Shown here: in pieces, positions 36,338 to 46,117 of the stretch | How the letters are laid out: every line of letters starts with the position of its first letter | Numbering within the stretch: position 1 is the stretch's first letter | Assembly (NCBI RefSeq): GCF_003813965.1 | Contig: NZ_CP033896.1 | Location: forward strand, 186,001 to 250,000 | Source: Corynebacterium choanae | Lineage (GTDB): Bacteria > Actinomycetota > Actinomycetes > Mycobacteriales > Mycobacteriaceae | Reading direction: 5' to 3' | DNA length: 64,000 bases | Made by a program: the position numbers and the translations under genes | Notes under the pieces: generated by a model | The model's input: only the letters and a program-made list of their open reading frames with translations | The model's database searches: none | What the model was told of the DNA's origin: nothing

Positions 36338-37522
36338 GTGCACCGTCCACCACCAGCCCCCACCACCACAGACCGCCGCCCGTTTCTGCCGGCGGCTGAA
36401 GGGTTACGGGCTGTAGCCGCCACCGGGATTCTTATCACCCATGTGGCGTTTCAAACCGGGGTACCTGCCCACTCCTGGCAGGGGCGAATCCTTACCCGCT
36501 TCGATTTTTTCGTGCCCGTCTTTTTCGCCCTGTCCGCACTGCTGCTGTGGCGCCGCTACGGCAACCCGACCCCGCCCACCGCGGGGCAATGGCGCCGCTA
36601 CACCCGCAGTCGCATCATCCGACTTTATCCGGTGTATCTGCTGCTTATCGGCATTGTCGTGTTATTTCACCAGCCGGCATTTCGCGTCGATCCACGCACC
36701 ATTTTGGCAACTGGGGTATTCGCCCAACTTTATGTGCCCCACGGGCTTGCACCGGGTCTGACCCATCTGTGGTCACTGGCGGTGGAAGTAGCGTTCTATG
36801 TTGTGTTGCCGCTGGCTGCGATCCTGCTGCGCCGATGCTCCCACCCAGTGCGGATACGGATTCTGGTGGTGTTGGCGGCGCTAAGCCTCAGCTGGGGGCT
36901 GCTCACACCATTTGACGCAGTGGCGCATCGTTGGCAGCTGAATTGGCAACTGTTCCCACCGGCCTACACACCCTGGTTTATTGTGGGGATGCTTGCCGCC
37001 GAATACGAGACTGCCCCACCACGCTGGCTGGTTGTACTGTGTCGACGCCCTATCTGGCCGCTGCTTGTCGGGGTTGCGGCACTGGTGTGTGCAGCCACCC
37101 CAGTGGTGGCACCGCCCGGGTTAGCACATCCCACTGGGGCACAGTTTGCGGCGAAAATTTTCCTCGGCACAGTGTTTGCCGCCGCATGGGTGTGGCCGGT
37201 GGTGTTTACCCCAGCCACCAGCTGGTTTTACCGTTGGCTGTCCAGTGGGCTGCTGCTGTGGCTGGGATCAATCAGCTATGGGATCTTCCTCTATCATCTG
37301 CCGCTGCTGGAGCATCTTATGGCGTTGAGTGCTATCAGCCCATTTCATGGCAATACGCTGCTGATAGGAGCGGTCACCTGGATGGCTTCAGTGATTGTGG
37401 CCTATGCCAGCTACGAGTGGGTGGAGGATCCCCTTCGTCGACTCAGCGGCACTGTATCGACCAGTAAGCATGCACAGGCGATGAGCCCCACAGCGGTGAC
37501 AAAGGGGGCATCACCGGCGTAA
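36338..37522 (+). CDS. tmaT: TmaT-like membrane acyltransferase
   Basis: Acyltransferase-3 family integral membrane protein, 394 aa, about ten hydrophobic segments. LRAVAATGILITHVAFQTG in the first helix carries the conserved His of the family, and LIRLYPVYLL-like RIIRLYPVYLLL and HLWSLAVEVAFYVVLPL are further landmarks. The position between mtrP-type and AftD genes matches TmaT, which acetylates trehalose monomycolate before MmpL-driven export in corynebacteria. The GTG start at 36338 has only a weak GTAGAGAA upstream. Its 3' end overlaps the opposite aftD gene by 112 bases. Confidence 0.8.
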   Translation: MHRPPPAPTTTDRRPFLPAAEGLRAVAATGILITHVAFQTGVPAHSWQGRILTRFDFFVPVFFALSALLLWRRYGNPTPPTAGQWRRYTRSRIIRLYPVYLLLIGIVVLFHQPAFRVDPRTILATGVFAQLYVPHGLAPGLTHLWSLAVEVAFYVVLPLAAILLRRCSHPVRIRILVVLAALSLSWGLLTPFDAVAHRWQLNWQLFPPAYTPWFIVGMLAAEYETAPPRWLVVLCRRPIWPLLVGVAALVCAATPVVAPPGLAHPTGAQFAAKIFLGTVFAAAWVWPVVFTPATSWFYRWLSSGLLLWLGSISYGIFLYHLPLLEHLMALSAISPFHGNTLLIGAVTWMASVIVAYASYEWVEDPLRRLSGTVSTSKHAQAMSPTAVTKGASPA

Positions 37523-40500
37523 ACCGGGGAAGTCCACGGGCCGTGGGCAAGCCACAGTCCACACACCAGCATTGCCAGGGTGGCCAGGAGTGCCCGGTTG
37601 ATGATTCGGAAACTCGTCACCAGATAGACGGCCACCCCAATAAGCAGCCCAAGTAGGCCGCCGCAAAGCCACAGCAGCAGCGCCCACCAGCTGCCGCGAA
37701 GCATGTCGGCTAGCGCATTGCTTCGCTGTGTTCCGTGGTAGTACACAATCCGCGATTCGACACTTGGACTGCAGTCTTTCACCGGGGCTGCCAAATAGTC
37801 GGCCACGTCGCGCTGTAACGCCTGCACAGGGGAGGTAGTGGCTGTCGGCGGCGGGGTGGGGTGTGCGGTGGCCGGTGGGCGGGTGCGCCGGTGGCGCCAA
37901 ATGATGATGCCGCATCCGCCGAGCACAATGAGCCACAGCATCAATCCAATAGCCAGCGCCAGCTGATAGAGCCGATTGGCTTCATGGTGCAGATCCACCG
38001 CCCCGGCAGTAGCGGCGGGAAGCAGTGCGGCGGCAAGCCCCCCTGCGCCAGGGAATGTGTCGACTAGTGTTTCCCCAGCCGTAGCTTGTAGCCCGCGTAA
38101 ATATCCCCGCTGGGTAAACAAGATCCGCGCCTGGGAGGCGGCGGGAACGAGCAGTGATTCACGGCTGGAACCGGATACTGGGGTGAGCTGCGGTAGGGGA
38201 AGGTCGGTGGCGGTGAGGGTTACCCACGAGCCGGTGAACGTTACCGTGTGCGGCCCGGGGGAAAGCTGCAGCGGCTCACCACAGTCAAGTGGGGCGCCGT
38301 CAATAAGCATTCCGGTGCAGCGGTCACTGTCGGGCACATATTCCCGCGTGGCTGCCTGCACAAATTGTCGCGTCCGAATAAGGCTTCGATTGTTGACGGT
38401 TTGAAAAACCCACGCCAGCGGCTGATAGGAACCGGGAATGCTCACCGCATAGGTGACTGGATGGTCACCAACCACCAGGTCGGCAAGTGCAAGCTGGCCT
38501 TGTTCGGCAACCACAGTGACATGGGTGTGTTGTGGATCATCGGCCGGTAGCAGCAGGGTTGCTGTGGAAAAAGGTGCAATGGTGTTCACCGATTGTTGAT
38601 CCCACAGGTTTGCCGGGATGGTGTTTGGAAACAACTGCCACGGATCTGGTGCATGATCGCGCACTATGGTGACCGCACTGCCGGCGGTGGTGATGGTGAC
38701 CGGCACCATCGCTGTCGTGTTGCGCGGCAGCTGCTGGTTGTCGGCGGCAATATAGATTGTGGCTGCCTGCGGGGTGCCGGGTGCCGGACGATACACGGTT
38801 GTCGGATCGCCGTCAGTTAATGCCACAATGCCGCTGCCGGGGCGTGCCCCGCCGACAGCAGTCGCCGAACCTGCCGAACTGCTGGGGGTGATGCGGAATC
38901 CTTCCCGTACCACTTGGGCAGGATCGGCGGCGGAAGGATAATCATCAATCTGGTTGTTCACCTGCGATAATGCTGGGTCGGCGGCGATCTCCCCGGTGTG
39001 ATCAACAACCCGGGCATAGTTGTGTGCGGCCGGTATGGGGGTGTCGGTGACGACAGTGCGCGGATTCGCTGCCAGCGGCAGGGAATCCGCGGGCAGATGT
39101 GCGGTTGCAGTACTTGGCACATAGCTGCTTTCCCCCAGCAGTGCGGTGACCAGGGCAAGCGCCTCCCCGGCGCCAACGAGTGGCACCACTGCGGCCGCGT
39201 CATATGCCGCAAGGTGCGCGACCGGGGTGGCGTGTAAGTCGAACACTTCCCACGCATCGAAAGTGTGCACAGGAATATTTGCAGAGTGCAGCTGCGCGGA
39301 GAGGGCGCGTGCCGCCCGGGCTTGGGCAGGGTCCGCTAGATCCTGCCGGATCACCACATGGCTGTAGCCCAATGCTTGCAGCATTGCCTGTTTGCGCTGC
39401 GGCGCTATAGTTTGTGCCGGGGTGGCCAGGATCGCATACAGCCCGTCCAGCATACGGATCGCCTCCGGGTTGACCAGCGGAATTGCATCCCGCACCACCC
39501 ACGGGACTGCGAGGAGTGCCTGTAATGGTTCATCATTTGGATTACCCCATTGGAAGCGGGCAAACGGGGTAGCCGGATATAGCAAGGTGGCGCTGGTTGC
39601 CGCGCTCGGGGCAGTGTTAAGTAGCTCTGCGGTGCGCCCCACTGCGGCGGGGATTGTTCGCCAACCGCCGCTTGCCCCACTTTGCCCGGTCAGTATTGGG
39701 GCGCCGGCACAGGCCACCACTAACACCAGCAGGGCAGCAGCAGATTGTTGCCGCTGCCGGCGGCGCAGCCGAAAATTGCCCGTTTGCTGCACGATCAGCG
39801 CCGCATAGCCGATCCCCAGCGACAGCGGCACACGAATCAACACGTCAGCTTTGTGCAGATTCCGCAACGGGGCACCGGCCCCGTCAAGCAATGATTGCCA
39901 CTGCGGACCGGCCGGTCCGTGGGCAGCCAACAGCAGCACCACCCCGCAGCTTGCTAACAACACCGCCCAGCTTCGCAGCAGCGCCATATGCTGCATGGTT
40001 TGCTGGCGGAGCGGGCGCGGCAGTGCCGCTACACGCCCCGAAATGGGAAGCCGTTTGGCGGCGATAAGCCCGGCAAGACCTATCGTCCAACAGACACTGG
40101 TGGCAACAATAGCTGCCGGCAGCAGCCGCTGGCGGGCGGCTGCCGGCCGGGAAAAGTCCACAAACGGTACCCAATGTGTGGTGCCGCGCAGCACCTCCAC
40201 GGGGTTGAACCAGCGGGTAGTGACCGCCGCCGACTCAATAAACTCGGTAAACGGCGGACTGTAGCGCCCCAGAATGAAAAGCGGCACCAGCCACCACACG
40301 CTCACCAGCAGCACACCGGCTAGCCACCAGCAGGCAAGCCGCAACATCCGCCGCCGCGACATTCCTGCCTGGTTGCCCCCAAACATCCGCATGAGCAGCA
40401 ACACACCAGCAGGCACATAAGCCCACAATGTCGCGGTCGCATTCACTGCCCCCACCATCGCCACCGCCACTAGTGACTGCGCAATCTCATAGCGTCCAAG

Positions 40501-41043
40501 CCGGCGATTGGCCAGCGGCAACACAATCCACGGGGCGACAGCTACCGGCCACGCCTCCGAAGAAATACTGCCCACTGTTGCCACCATTCGCGGTGCAGTC
40601 GCATAGGCCAACCCGGCCGCCCAACAACCCCACACTGGGCAGCCCGTCACCCGTCGACACAGCAACACCATGCCGGCAAACGCCACCCACAACACCAGCG
40701 CCCACCACAGGCGTTGCGCTATCCAATCCGGCAGCGGATCAGCGAACCAAAACCATGCGCCCTGCGGAAACAGATAGCCATACACTTGGTTTTGGATCTG
40801 CCCCAACGGAAACAGCGGCGAATCAAACTGCCATGCGCCACGCAAAAACTTTCCCGGTGCCGCCGTCAGATCATGTTTCGTGTCAGTTACCGTCACCCCA
40901 GGCCGGGTAAGCAGCATCAACACCACAAACCCAAACCCGTGGACAATAAGCATCGCCCGCAGCTGGAACTGCTCCCCGACAGGACGACGCACACCCCAGC
41001 CGCGGAGCAGCACCGCTACGCGGCTGCGCACACCGTTACCCAC
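37411..41043 (-). CDS. aftD: Arabinofuranosyltransferase AftD
   Basis: Large GT-C enzyme of the arabinogalactan/lipoarabinomannan pathway, 1210 aa. The N-terminal half has about eleven hydrophobic segments; LLTRPGVTVTDTKHDL near residue 45 carries the acidic extracytoplasmic motif expected for decaprenyl-phospho-arabinose use. FDSPLFPLGQIQNQVYGYLFP follows closely. The middle is a long extracytoplasmic region including carbohydrate-binding-like beta domains, and the last ~150 residues hold further helices. Mycobacterial AftD is somewhat longer. The GTG start lies 23 bases after the DUF2613 gene. The C-terminal 37 codons overlap the end of tmaT on the other strand. Confidence 0.88.
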   Translation of the reverse strand: MGNGVRSRVAVLLRGWGVRRPVGEQFQLRAMLIVHGFGFVVLMLLTRPGVTVTDTKHDLTAAPGKFLRGAWQFDSPLFPLGQIQNQVYGYLFPQGAWFWFADPLPDWIAQRLWWALVLWVAFAGMVLLCRRVTGCPVWGCWAAGLAYATAPRMVATVGSISSEAWPVAVAPWIVLPLANRRLGRYEIAQSLVAVAMVGAVNATATLWAYVPAGVLLLMRMFGGNQAGMSRRRMLRLACWWLAGVLLVSVWWLVPLFILGRYSPPFTEFIESAAVTTRWFNPVEVLRGTTHWVPFVDFSRPAAARQRLLPAAIVATSVCWTIGLAGLIAAKRLPISGRVAALPRPLRQQTMQHMALLRSWAVLLASCGVVLLLAAHGPAGPQWQSLLDGAGAPLRNLHKADVLIRVPLSLGIGYAALIVQQTGNFRLRRRQRQQSAAALLVLVVACAGAPILTGQSGASGGWRTIPAAVGRTAELLNTAPSAATSATLLYPATPFARFQWGNPNDEPLQALLAVPWVVRDAIPLVNPEAIRMLDGLYAILATPAQTIAPQRKQAMLQALGYSHVVIRQDLADPAQARAARALSAQLHSANIPVHTFDAWEVFDLHATPVAHLAAYDAAAVVPLVGAGEALALVTALLGESSYVPSTATAHLPADSLPLAANPRTVVTDTPIPAAHNYARVVDHTGEIAADPALSQVNNQIDDYPSAADPAQVVREGFRITPSSSAGSATAVGGARPGSGIVALTDGDPTTVYRPAPGTPQAATIYIAADNQQLPRNTTAMVPVTITTAGSAVTIVRDHAPDPWQLFPNTIPANLWDQQSVNTIAPFSTATLLLPADDPQHTHVTVVAEQGQLALADLVVGDHPVTYAVSIPGSYQPLAWVFQTVNNRSLIRTRQFVQAATREYVPDSDRCTGMLIDGAPLDCGEPLQLSPGPHTVTFTGSWVTLTATDLPLPQLTPVSGSSRESLLVPAASQARILFTQRGYLRGLQATAGETLVDTFPGAGGLAAALLPAATAGAVDLHHEANRLYQLALAIGLMLWLIVLGGCGIIIWRHRRTRPPATAHPTPPPTATTSPVQALQRDVADYLAAPVKDCSPSVESRIVYYHGTQRSNALADMLRGSWWALLLWLCGGLLGLLIGVAVYLVTSFRIINRALLATLAMLVCGLWLAHGPWTSPVYAGDAPFVTAVGLIACACLLVDTVPLSRRRGSSTHS

Positions 41044-41066
41044 GAGTGTCTACCGCCTAGGAACCG

Positions 41067-41282
41067 TTAGGCAGGCGGTTCCGCGTCAAGACGGGAACCA
41101 TATTCCGGGCCGCCCAGCAGCGGATCGGTAATAATCGTGTCAGTCTGCGCCGACAAATTATTGTCCTCACTCAGTGCTGCCACCCCCGCAACAGCACCAA
41201 TTCCCACCACGAGACCGATAACCGCCGCAGCAAGTGCGGGACCAATCGTCCGCCGGGTGAGAGTATCCGACTCGAACGCCAT
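41067..41282 (-). CDS. DUF2613 small membrane protein
   Basis: A 71-aa protein with a single N-terminal transmembrane segment (about 13-35) and a short acidic external tail. Corynebacterial and mycobacterial genomes carry such a gene directly upstream of aftD, as here, with only 23 bases between them. A very strong Shine-Dalgarno, AAGGAGG, lies five bases before the ATG at 41282. It may be an accessory subunit of AftD, an inference from the conserved pairing. Confidence 0.88.
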   Translation of the reverse strand: MAFESDTLTRRTIGPALAAAVIGLVVGIGAVAGVAALSEDNNLSAQTDTIITDPLLGGPEYGSRLDAEPPA

Positions 41283-41565
41283 CCCGTCCTCCTTGTGCGT
41301 CAGGCCTGCATAACGGCAACAACAATACAACATTCGGCCGACAAAAGCCGGCCAAGACTCACTGACCACCAGCATGTACGCACACCGACTTCACGGCAGA
41401 GAAACACGGCGATCGATCATCGCTTTCAATCTAGTGCCCGGCGGGCAAGCAACCCAAGTCGTAGCCAGTGGGCAAACCCGGTCACCCCAACCGGCGAGCG
41501 CGACCACACCCCACACCCGCAGCATATTCCCGCCGCCACACCGCGGCGGCTAACAGCAAAAAAAC

Positions 41566-42066
41566 CTAGCGGGGCGAATGATCTGCTGGTGGCACAATCA
41601 GCACCGGCATACCCGCATTATGCAGCACATTTTCCGAAGTAGAAGAACTCAACAGTCCTTTTAATCCACCGCTGGACAGCCGGGTACCGGTCACGATCAC
41701 ATCCGCCTGCAGCGCATGGGCGGCATCCACAATCGCCGACCACGTCGACTGGGGTGACTCCACCACATGGGCGCCACACTCCACCCCCAATTCGGCGGCC
41801 ACCGCAACCGCCTGCTGGCCGCAGGCCACCGCCTGCTGATAATTCGTGTCTGCCTCCGCGATCTCCCCGTGCAGATCCACCATAGCCACCCCGGGGGCGC
41901 CCACCGCCCGCATCGCCTGGTGGGTTAACGGTTCATAGGCGGTAACAATCTGCAGCAGCGCCTGCGGAAACAGTTTCGCGGCGTGCACCAAGGCACGCTG
42001 CGCTTCCGCGGAGCCGTCAAACGCAACAAGTACAACTGTGCTTTGCGAATCAGAAATAGTGATCAC
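41566..42066 (-). CDS. Universal stress protein (UspA family)
   Basis: Single UspA domain of about 166 aa. It opens with STVVLVAFDGSAEAQRALVHA and has ADVIVTGTRLSSGGLKGLLSSSTSENVLHNA, the Gly/Ser-rich loop of ATP-binding members (usual form G-x2-G-x9-G-S/T). The start is uncertain: GTG at 42066 is used, but GTG at 42078 or TTG at 42072 also fit, and the upstream residues to 42162 look non-coding. It is transcribed away from the GH3 gene. Confidence 0.85.
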   Translation of the reverse strand: MITISDSQSTVVLVAFDGSAEAQRALVHAAKLFPQALLQIVTAYEPLTHQAMRAVGAPGVAMVDLHGEIAEADTNYQQAVACGQQAVAVAAELGVECGAHVVESPQSTWSAIVDAAHALQADVIVTGTRLSSGGLKGLLSSSTSENVLHNAGMPVLIVPPADHSPR

Positions 42067-42489
42067 TTCCAACGTCACATTGATGGGAAAACCGGCACAA
42101 GCAGCAATCTTGCAGCGCCATAGAGTCGAAAGACGACAGCAACAGGAGAGCAAGTCGCACAACAGTCATGCCAGCATGTGGCCTAAGCCTAATCGATTAC
42201 TGTCCGCTGTTTCAGTGCAATCTAGCAGATCGGGGTCGATACCCTGCCGGAAAGGAGGTGAAACACCTGCCGCCACACCTGCACTCTCCGATTGCTGTTG
42301 GGTAACAGTTCCCACCACCCGCCCGGCCGCAGCTATCTTTTCCCAACCAGGTAGGTGATAATAGGGGGCGCTTCACTCCACGGTTGATGTAACCGTGGAC
42401 ACACCACAGCCTCGAACCGTCGCGCAGTGGTGAAAAACAATGGCGAAACGATAATAGGTGCACCATCGGCAAGGTTGGGAAGGCTTGGC
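42067..42489. other. Divergent promoter region
   Basis: About 420 bases between uspA-type (minus) and GH3 (plus) genes. AAAGGAGGTGAAACACCT at 42254-42271 contains an anti-16S-like sequence and a short inverted repeat, followed by a 15-codon GTG frame; I see no good evidence that it is translated. Confidence 0.4.
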
Positions 42490-43884
42490 GTGCAAAACAC
42501 GAAAACACTAGTCGCTGTCACTGTGGTGGCATTAGCACTTGCGGCGGTGTCCTACCCCGGCTGGTGGCACAACCCAACAGGCGACCATGCGGCGACTGCC
42601 CTCGCAGAAAACAATCATTCCCCCCAGACTCATCGGGTCGACGACCCGACCCCTTCCACCACCTCCGCCCAGCCGCCGGCGGCATCATCCCGCACCACCT
42701 CATCACCAACCGACGCAACCAAAGCCACTGGTGAACCGCACAATCCGGCAGCCCTCGTGGCCGCCCACACCGCCGCCAAGGTGGCACTGCACCAATCCAC
42801 CCATCCCCCCATTGCCGTGTCGGCACTGGGCATCGGGCCACTATTAGGACCGCTTGCAGCATTTTCCTCGGCGGCAGAAATCCCGCTAGAACACGTCCCA
42901 TATCCCCATGATCGGCGGGCACGAATCGCCTCCCTGATGATGGTCGGGGTGCGCGACTATGACGATGCACTATGGGCGCTGCAGCAAGGCGCCGGTGGAA
43001 TCTTTATCGGTTCCTGGACTGATCCGCAGCTCCTCACCCAACAAGGACGAGACCTGCATGCATTAAAAAAGCAGGTCGGCCGTTCATTCCAGGTGTCTAT
43101 CGACGCCGAAGGCGGCCGGGTCGCCCGACAGCCTGACATATTCGGCCAGCTTCCCAGCCCTCGCCAAATGGCCGCCACCATGACCCCGCAACAAGTGGAA
43201 CAAGTCGCCTTCGAACTCGGTCAAAAACTGCACGACCGGGGGGTGACCGTCGACTTTGCGCCCGTCGTCGATATTGATGGCGGTCCTGCCGGTGGGGCGA
43301 TCGGGGATCGTTCCTTCAGTGACGATCCGGTGATCGCCGGCCGCTACGCCACAGCATTCTCCCGCGGCCTGCAGCGCGCCGGGGTAATCCCGGTGGTGAA
43401 ACATTTCCCTGGCCACGGTCGTGCCAGCGGGGATAGCCACACCGGCCAAGTGTTCACCCCACCGATTACTGACCTAAAGCAGCATGATCTCACCGCCTAT
43501 AATCAGCCCCTTGCCGAAACTCAAGCACAGGTGATGGTTGGCCATGTCACAGCTACCGGCTTGAGCGACGGCAACACTCCTTCGACGGTCAACCCTGCAG
43601 TGTATGAGTTGCTGCGCCGCGGCGACTGGCAGGGTGGCGCCCCATATCATGGGGTGATTTTCACCGATGACCTGTCGGGGATGAAAGCTATCTCTGACTC
43701 CTTTACGCTTCCACAAGCAGTCCTTGGGGCGCTGCGCGCCGGGGCAGATATGCCGCTATGGATTGCGACGGAAGGACTCAATGAGGCAATCGACGCTGTT
43801 GATCGGGCGGTTGCTGATGGAAGTTACCCGGAACGCATGCTCAACCAGTCGGCAAGCCGGGTTGCCGCATTACCGCGATGGTAG
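42490..43884 (+). CDS. GH3 beta-N-acetylhexosaminidase
   Basis: A 464-aa exported glycosidase, probably acting on peptidoglycan-derived GlcNAc. After a membrane segment at residues about 5-27 and a Thr/Ser/Pro-rich linker, the barrel begins near residue 95. KHFPGHGRASGDSHTGQV near residue 303 has the KHFPGHG and His-Asp pair of NagZ-type enzymes, and the likely nucleophile is Asp near residue 393 in IFTDDLSGM. The GTG at 42490 has GGGAAGG six bases ahead and is preferred to the longer frame. Mycobacterial LpqI, next to aftD, is the counterpart, but the lipobox cysteine is missing here, so an uncleaved anchor is likely. Confidence 0.88.
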   Translation: MQNTKTLVAVTVVALALAAVSYPGWWHNPTGDHAATALAENNHSPQTHRVDDPTPSTTSAQPPAASSRTTSSPTDATKATGEPHNPAALVAAHTAAKVALHQSTHPPIAVSALGIGPLLGPLAAFSSAAEIPLEHVPYPHDRRARIASLMMVGVRDYDDALWALQQGAGGIFIGSWTDPQLLTQQGRDLHALKKQVGRSFQVSIDAEGGRVARQPDIFGQLPSPRQMAATMTPQQVEQVAFELGQKLHDRGVTVDFAPVVDIDGGPAGGAIGDRSFSDDPVIAGRYATAFSRGLQRAGVIPVVKHFPGHGRASGDSHTGQVFTPPITDLKQHDLTAYNQPLAETQAQVMVGHVTATGLSDGNTPSTVNPAVYELLRRGDWQGGAPYHGVIFTDDLSGMKAISDSFTLPQAVLGALRAGADMPLWIATEGLNEAIDAVDRAVADGSYPERMLNQSASRVAALPRW

Positions 43885-45872
43885 AGAACAAGAATTCAGC
43901 TGACGCTGACCCCACCCCAGAATCCCCGGCAGCAGAGTCCGCCGACCAGCAAGCAGCTCCGCAATTCGCGCCGGAGGATTCCACCACCACCCCAGGAGAT
44001 GCTCCGGCGGATTGTGTTGCATCGGCTGATACTGCGGATCCGGCACCGGGGCACACGAAGTTGCGGGATGCCCGCAACCGGGCTCGACAGGTTGGTCGGA
44101 CACTGCATCCGCGGCACATTCCGCAGCTGCTCACCCACGATGATGATCCTCCACAGGCGGCGATCGCGCAACGGGTGATTCTCGGCATCGTGGCTCTGCT
44201 GGTCATTGTGTTTTTCGCGTTGTGGTTGCTGCTTTATACCTTGTCGGCGGGACGGGTACCGGCAGGAACCTATGTCGGCGAGATAGATATTTCTAGGCAG
44301 CGTCCTTCCCAGGCTATAGCCACCCTGGAGCAAGCCTATAAAGAGCAGGTGAAAGCACCAATCACTGTGCAAGCTGCGGATGCTAGTGTCACCGTCGACC
44401 CGGTGAGTGCAGGCATGCAGCCCAACTGGGAGGCGACTGTTCACGCCGCCGGCACCTCCCACGGCAATCCGCTGCGCACTATCAGTGTTGCTCTGTTTGA
44501 TCGGCACCGGCACATACCGATCACCGTCGATACGCTCGATACGGAATTTTCTGCCACAACCCAATGGTTGAGTGAACGCCTCGACCGGGAACCTCGTGAT
44601 GGGGCGGTGACTATTGCTCGCGGCAAACCACGCAAAGTGGATGCCCAAGTCGGTATTGATGTCACCCCTGAGGCTGCAGCTCAAGCGTTACGCACGCAAT
44701 GGCTGGCCGATCCGGCTGCCCCGCAGGAAGTAACTATTGATGCGGCAATTACCCAGCCGGCGATCGCCGAAGATCAAGTTGATACGGCTTATCAGCTTGC
44801 AACTGCTGCAACCAGCGGGGAACTTGTTGCCCACGGCCAAGGTGCCGATGGCACAATCACCCCAGTGGAAGTGGGGGATATTTTGTCCTTTACCGCTACT
44901 GGTAACCGGCTTGATCCAGTGATTGACTTGCAGCTCGCCGGTGCGATTTTGGGTCAAGGGTTAGACGCCACCGCCCAGCCGCCGGTGGATGCCCACTTTG
45001 CCACGGTCGATAGTCGTCTCACCACGGTGGCTTCCGCACCGGGGCGGCGGATCGACTGGGAGGAGGTGTTTCACGATTTTGATAAACGACTCTTCGCTGA
45101 AGCGCCCCGTGAATGGGAAGTGACCTATCAGGAGGAAGAACCGGCGATTACCGACGAAGCGATCGCCGATATTGATGCAAGCAAAGTGTTGGCGCAGGCA
45201 AGTATTCGTCTTCCCGACGAGCCGATGGTCGCCCAGGCGAATCTTTTAGTCGCCGAGTTAGATGGCAGGATTTTGCGGTCAGGGGAGAAATTTTCGCTGG
45301 AAGCTGCTGCGGGTGATTCAGCCGTGCAGGCACCGGCCTCCCATCAGTCCGCTGGCCAGAATGCGTGGAATAGTGTGGCGTCGGCATTGTTTAATGCAGC
45401 GCTAGCTGGGGGGATGCAGGATATTCAGCGGACAGCGAATATTTATGCCTTCGATGGCCTGCCGCTGGGTAAGGATGCTGACTGGGTGCCGGGAAGTGTG
45501 GATTTTGGGTTCTCTAACCCGTATCCGTATCCGGTGGTGGTGTCTTTGAGTGTTGAAGGTGGTCGTCTGCGGGCGGGACTATTCGCACAGGAAAAAGTGG
45601 ATACCACTGTGAAAGTCGTGAAACGTTCTCGGACTGATCGTGCCCCTCGCATCGTGGAACGAGATGAGCAGTGCGTTCCGGCTGCTGGGCAGGATGGGAT
45701 GCGGATTGTTGTTGAGCGGCGAACCAGGAATCGTGCCGGTGATCTGATAGCAAATGACAAGTTCGAGTCGGTGTATGCTGCCCGCCCGGTTGTGACCTGT
45801 ATTGCCCCTGAGCCGGTAGAGCCGGATGAAACCCCGTCAGATCCCCTCGATGAGCTGCTGCAGCGCCGCTAG
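43878..45872 (+). CDS. VanW-family membrane protein with peptidoglycan-binding-like repeats
   Basis: A 664-aa protein. The cytoplasmic N-terminus is acidic and Pro/Ala-rich, followed by a transmembrane helix at about 98-120. Two to three PG_binding_4-type domains (about 125-400) precede the VanW domain at about 440-590 (SGEKFSLEAAAGDS, GMQDIQRTANIYAFDGLPLG, VDFGFSNPYPYPVVV). A charged tail with two more cysteines ends the protein. Its ATG overlaps the GH3 stop by seven bases, so the two are coupled and likely act together in wall maintenance. No good Shine-Dalgarno is seen, as expected for coupling. Confidence 0.85.
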   Translation: MVENKNSADADPTPESPAAESADQQAAPQFAPEDSTTTPGDAPADCVASADTADPAPGHTKLRDARNRARQVGRTLHPRHIPQLLTHDDDPPQAAIAQRVILGIVALLVIVFFALWLLLYTLSAGRVPAGTYVGEIDISRQRPSQAIATLEQAYKEQVKAPITVQAADASVTVDPVSAGMQPNWEATVHAAGTSHGNPLRTISVALFDRHRHIPITVDTLDTEFSATTQWLSERLDREPRDGAVTIARGKPRKVDAQVGIDVTPEAAAQALRTQWLADPAAPQEVTIDAAITQPAIAEDQVDTAYQLATAATSGELVAHGQGADGTITPVEVGDILSFTATGNRLDPVIDLQLAGAILGQGLDATAQPPVDAHFATVDSRLTTVASAPGRRIDWEEVFHDFDKRLFAEAPREWEVTYQEEEPAITDEAIADIDASKVLAQASIRLPDEPMVAQANLLVAELDGRILRSGEKFSLEAAAGDSAVQAPASHQSAGQNAWNSVASALFNAALAGGMQDIQRTANIYAFDGLPLGKDADWVPGSVDFGFSNPYPYPVVVSLSVEGGRLRAGLFAQEKVDTTVKVVKRSRTDRAPRIVERDEQCVPAAGQDGMRIVVERRTRNRAGDLIANDKFESVYAARPVVTCIAPEPVEPDETPSDPLDELLQRR

Positions 45873-45920
45873 CGGTGCCAGGCAAATTGGCGAAGGACAA
45901 CAAGTAAGGATTGGAAAAAA

Positions 45921-45951
45921 CAACGCCGACAGCGGGTCGCTGTCGGCGTTG
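45921..45951 (-). terminator. Perfect hairpin terminator between convergent genes
   Basis: CAACGCCGACAGCG and CGCTGTCGGCGTTG are perfect 14-base arms with a three-base loop. The T-run (six) follows on the minus strand, so it best serves the Xre-type gene at 46118, although the stem could also slow plus-strand transcription out of the VanW gene. Confidence 0.85.
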
Positions 45952-46117
45952 CCAAGCATCCTTTGGTGTTACTGATCCAGTTTCCATCAGGTGAAGTACT
46001 GTGTCCCCGGTAGTAACGATGGGTGCTTTATATTTTCGTTTCGTAAGGTTTGGCCGATAGATACAAGCTCTTGATCGCCTAACTACCAGCGTCAATGCGC
46101 GGAACAATGATCGATAG

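Noticed and set aside
42254-42304. Leader peptide after AAAGGAGGTG
   Set aside because: The GTG overlaps the supposed ribosome site, so spacing is impossible for initiation.
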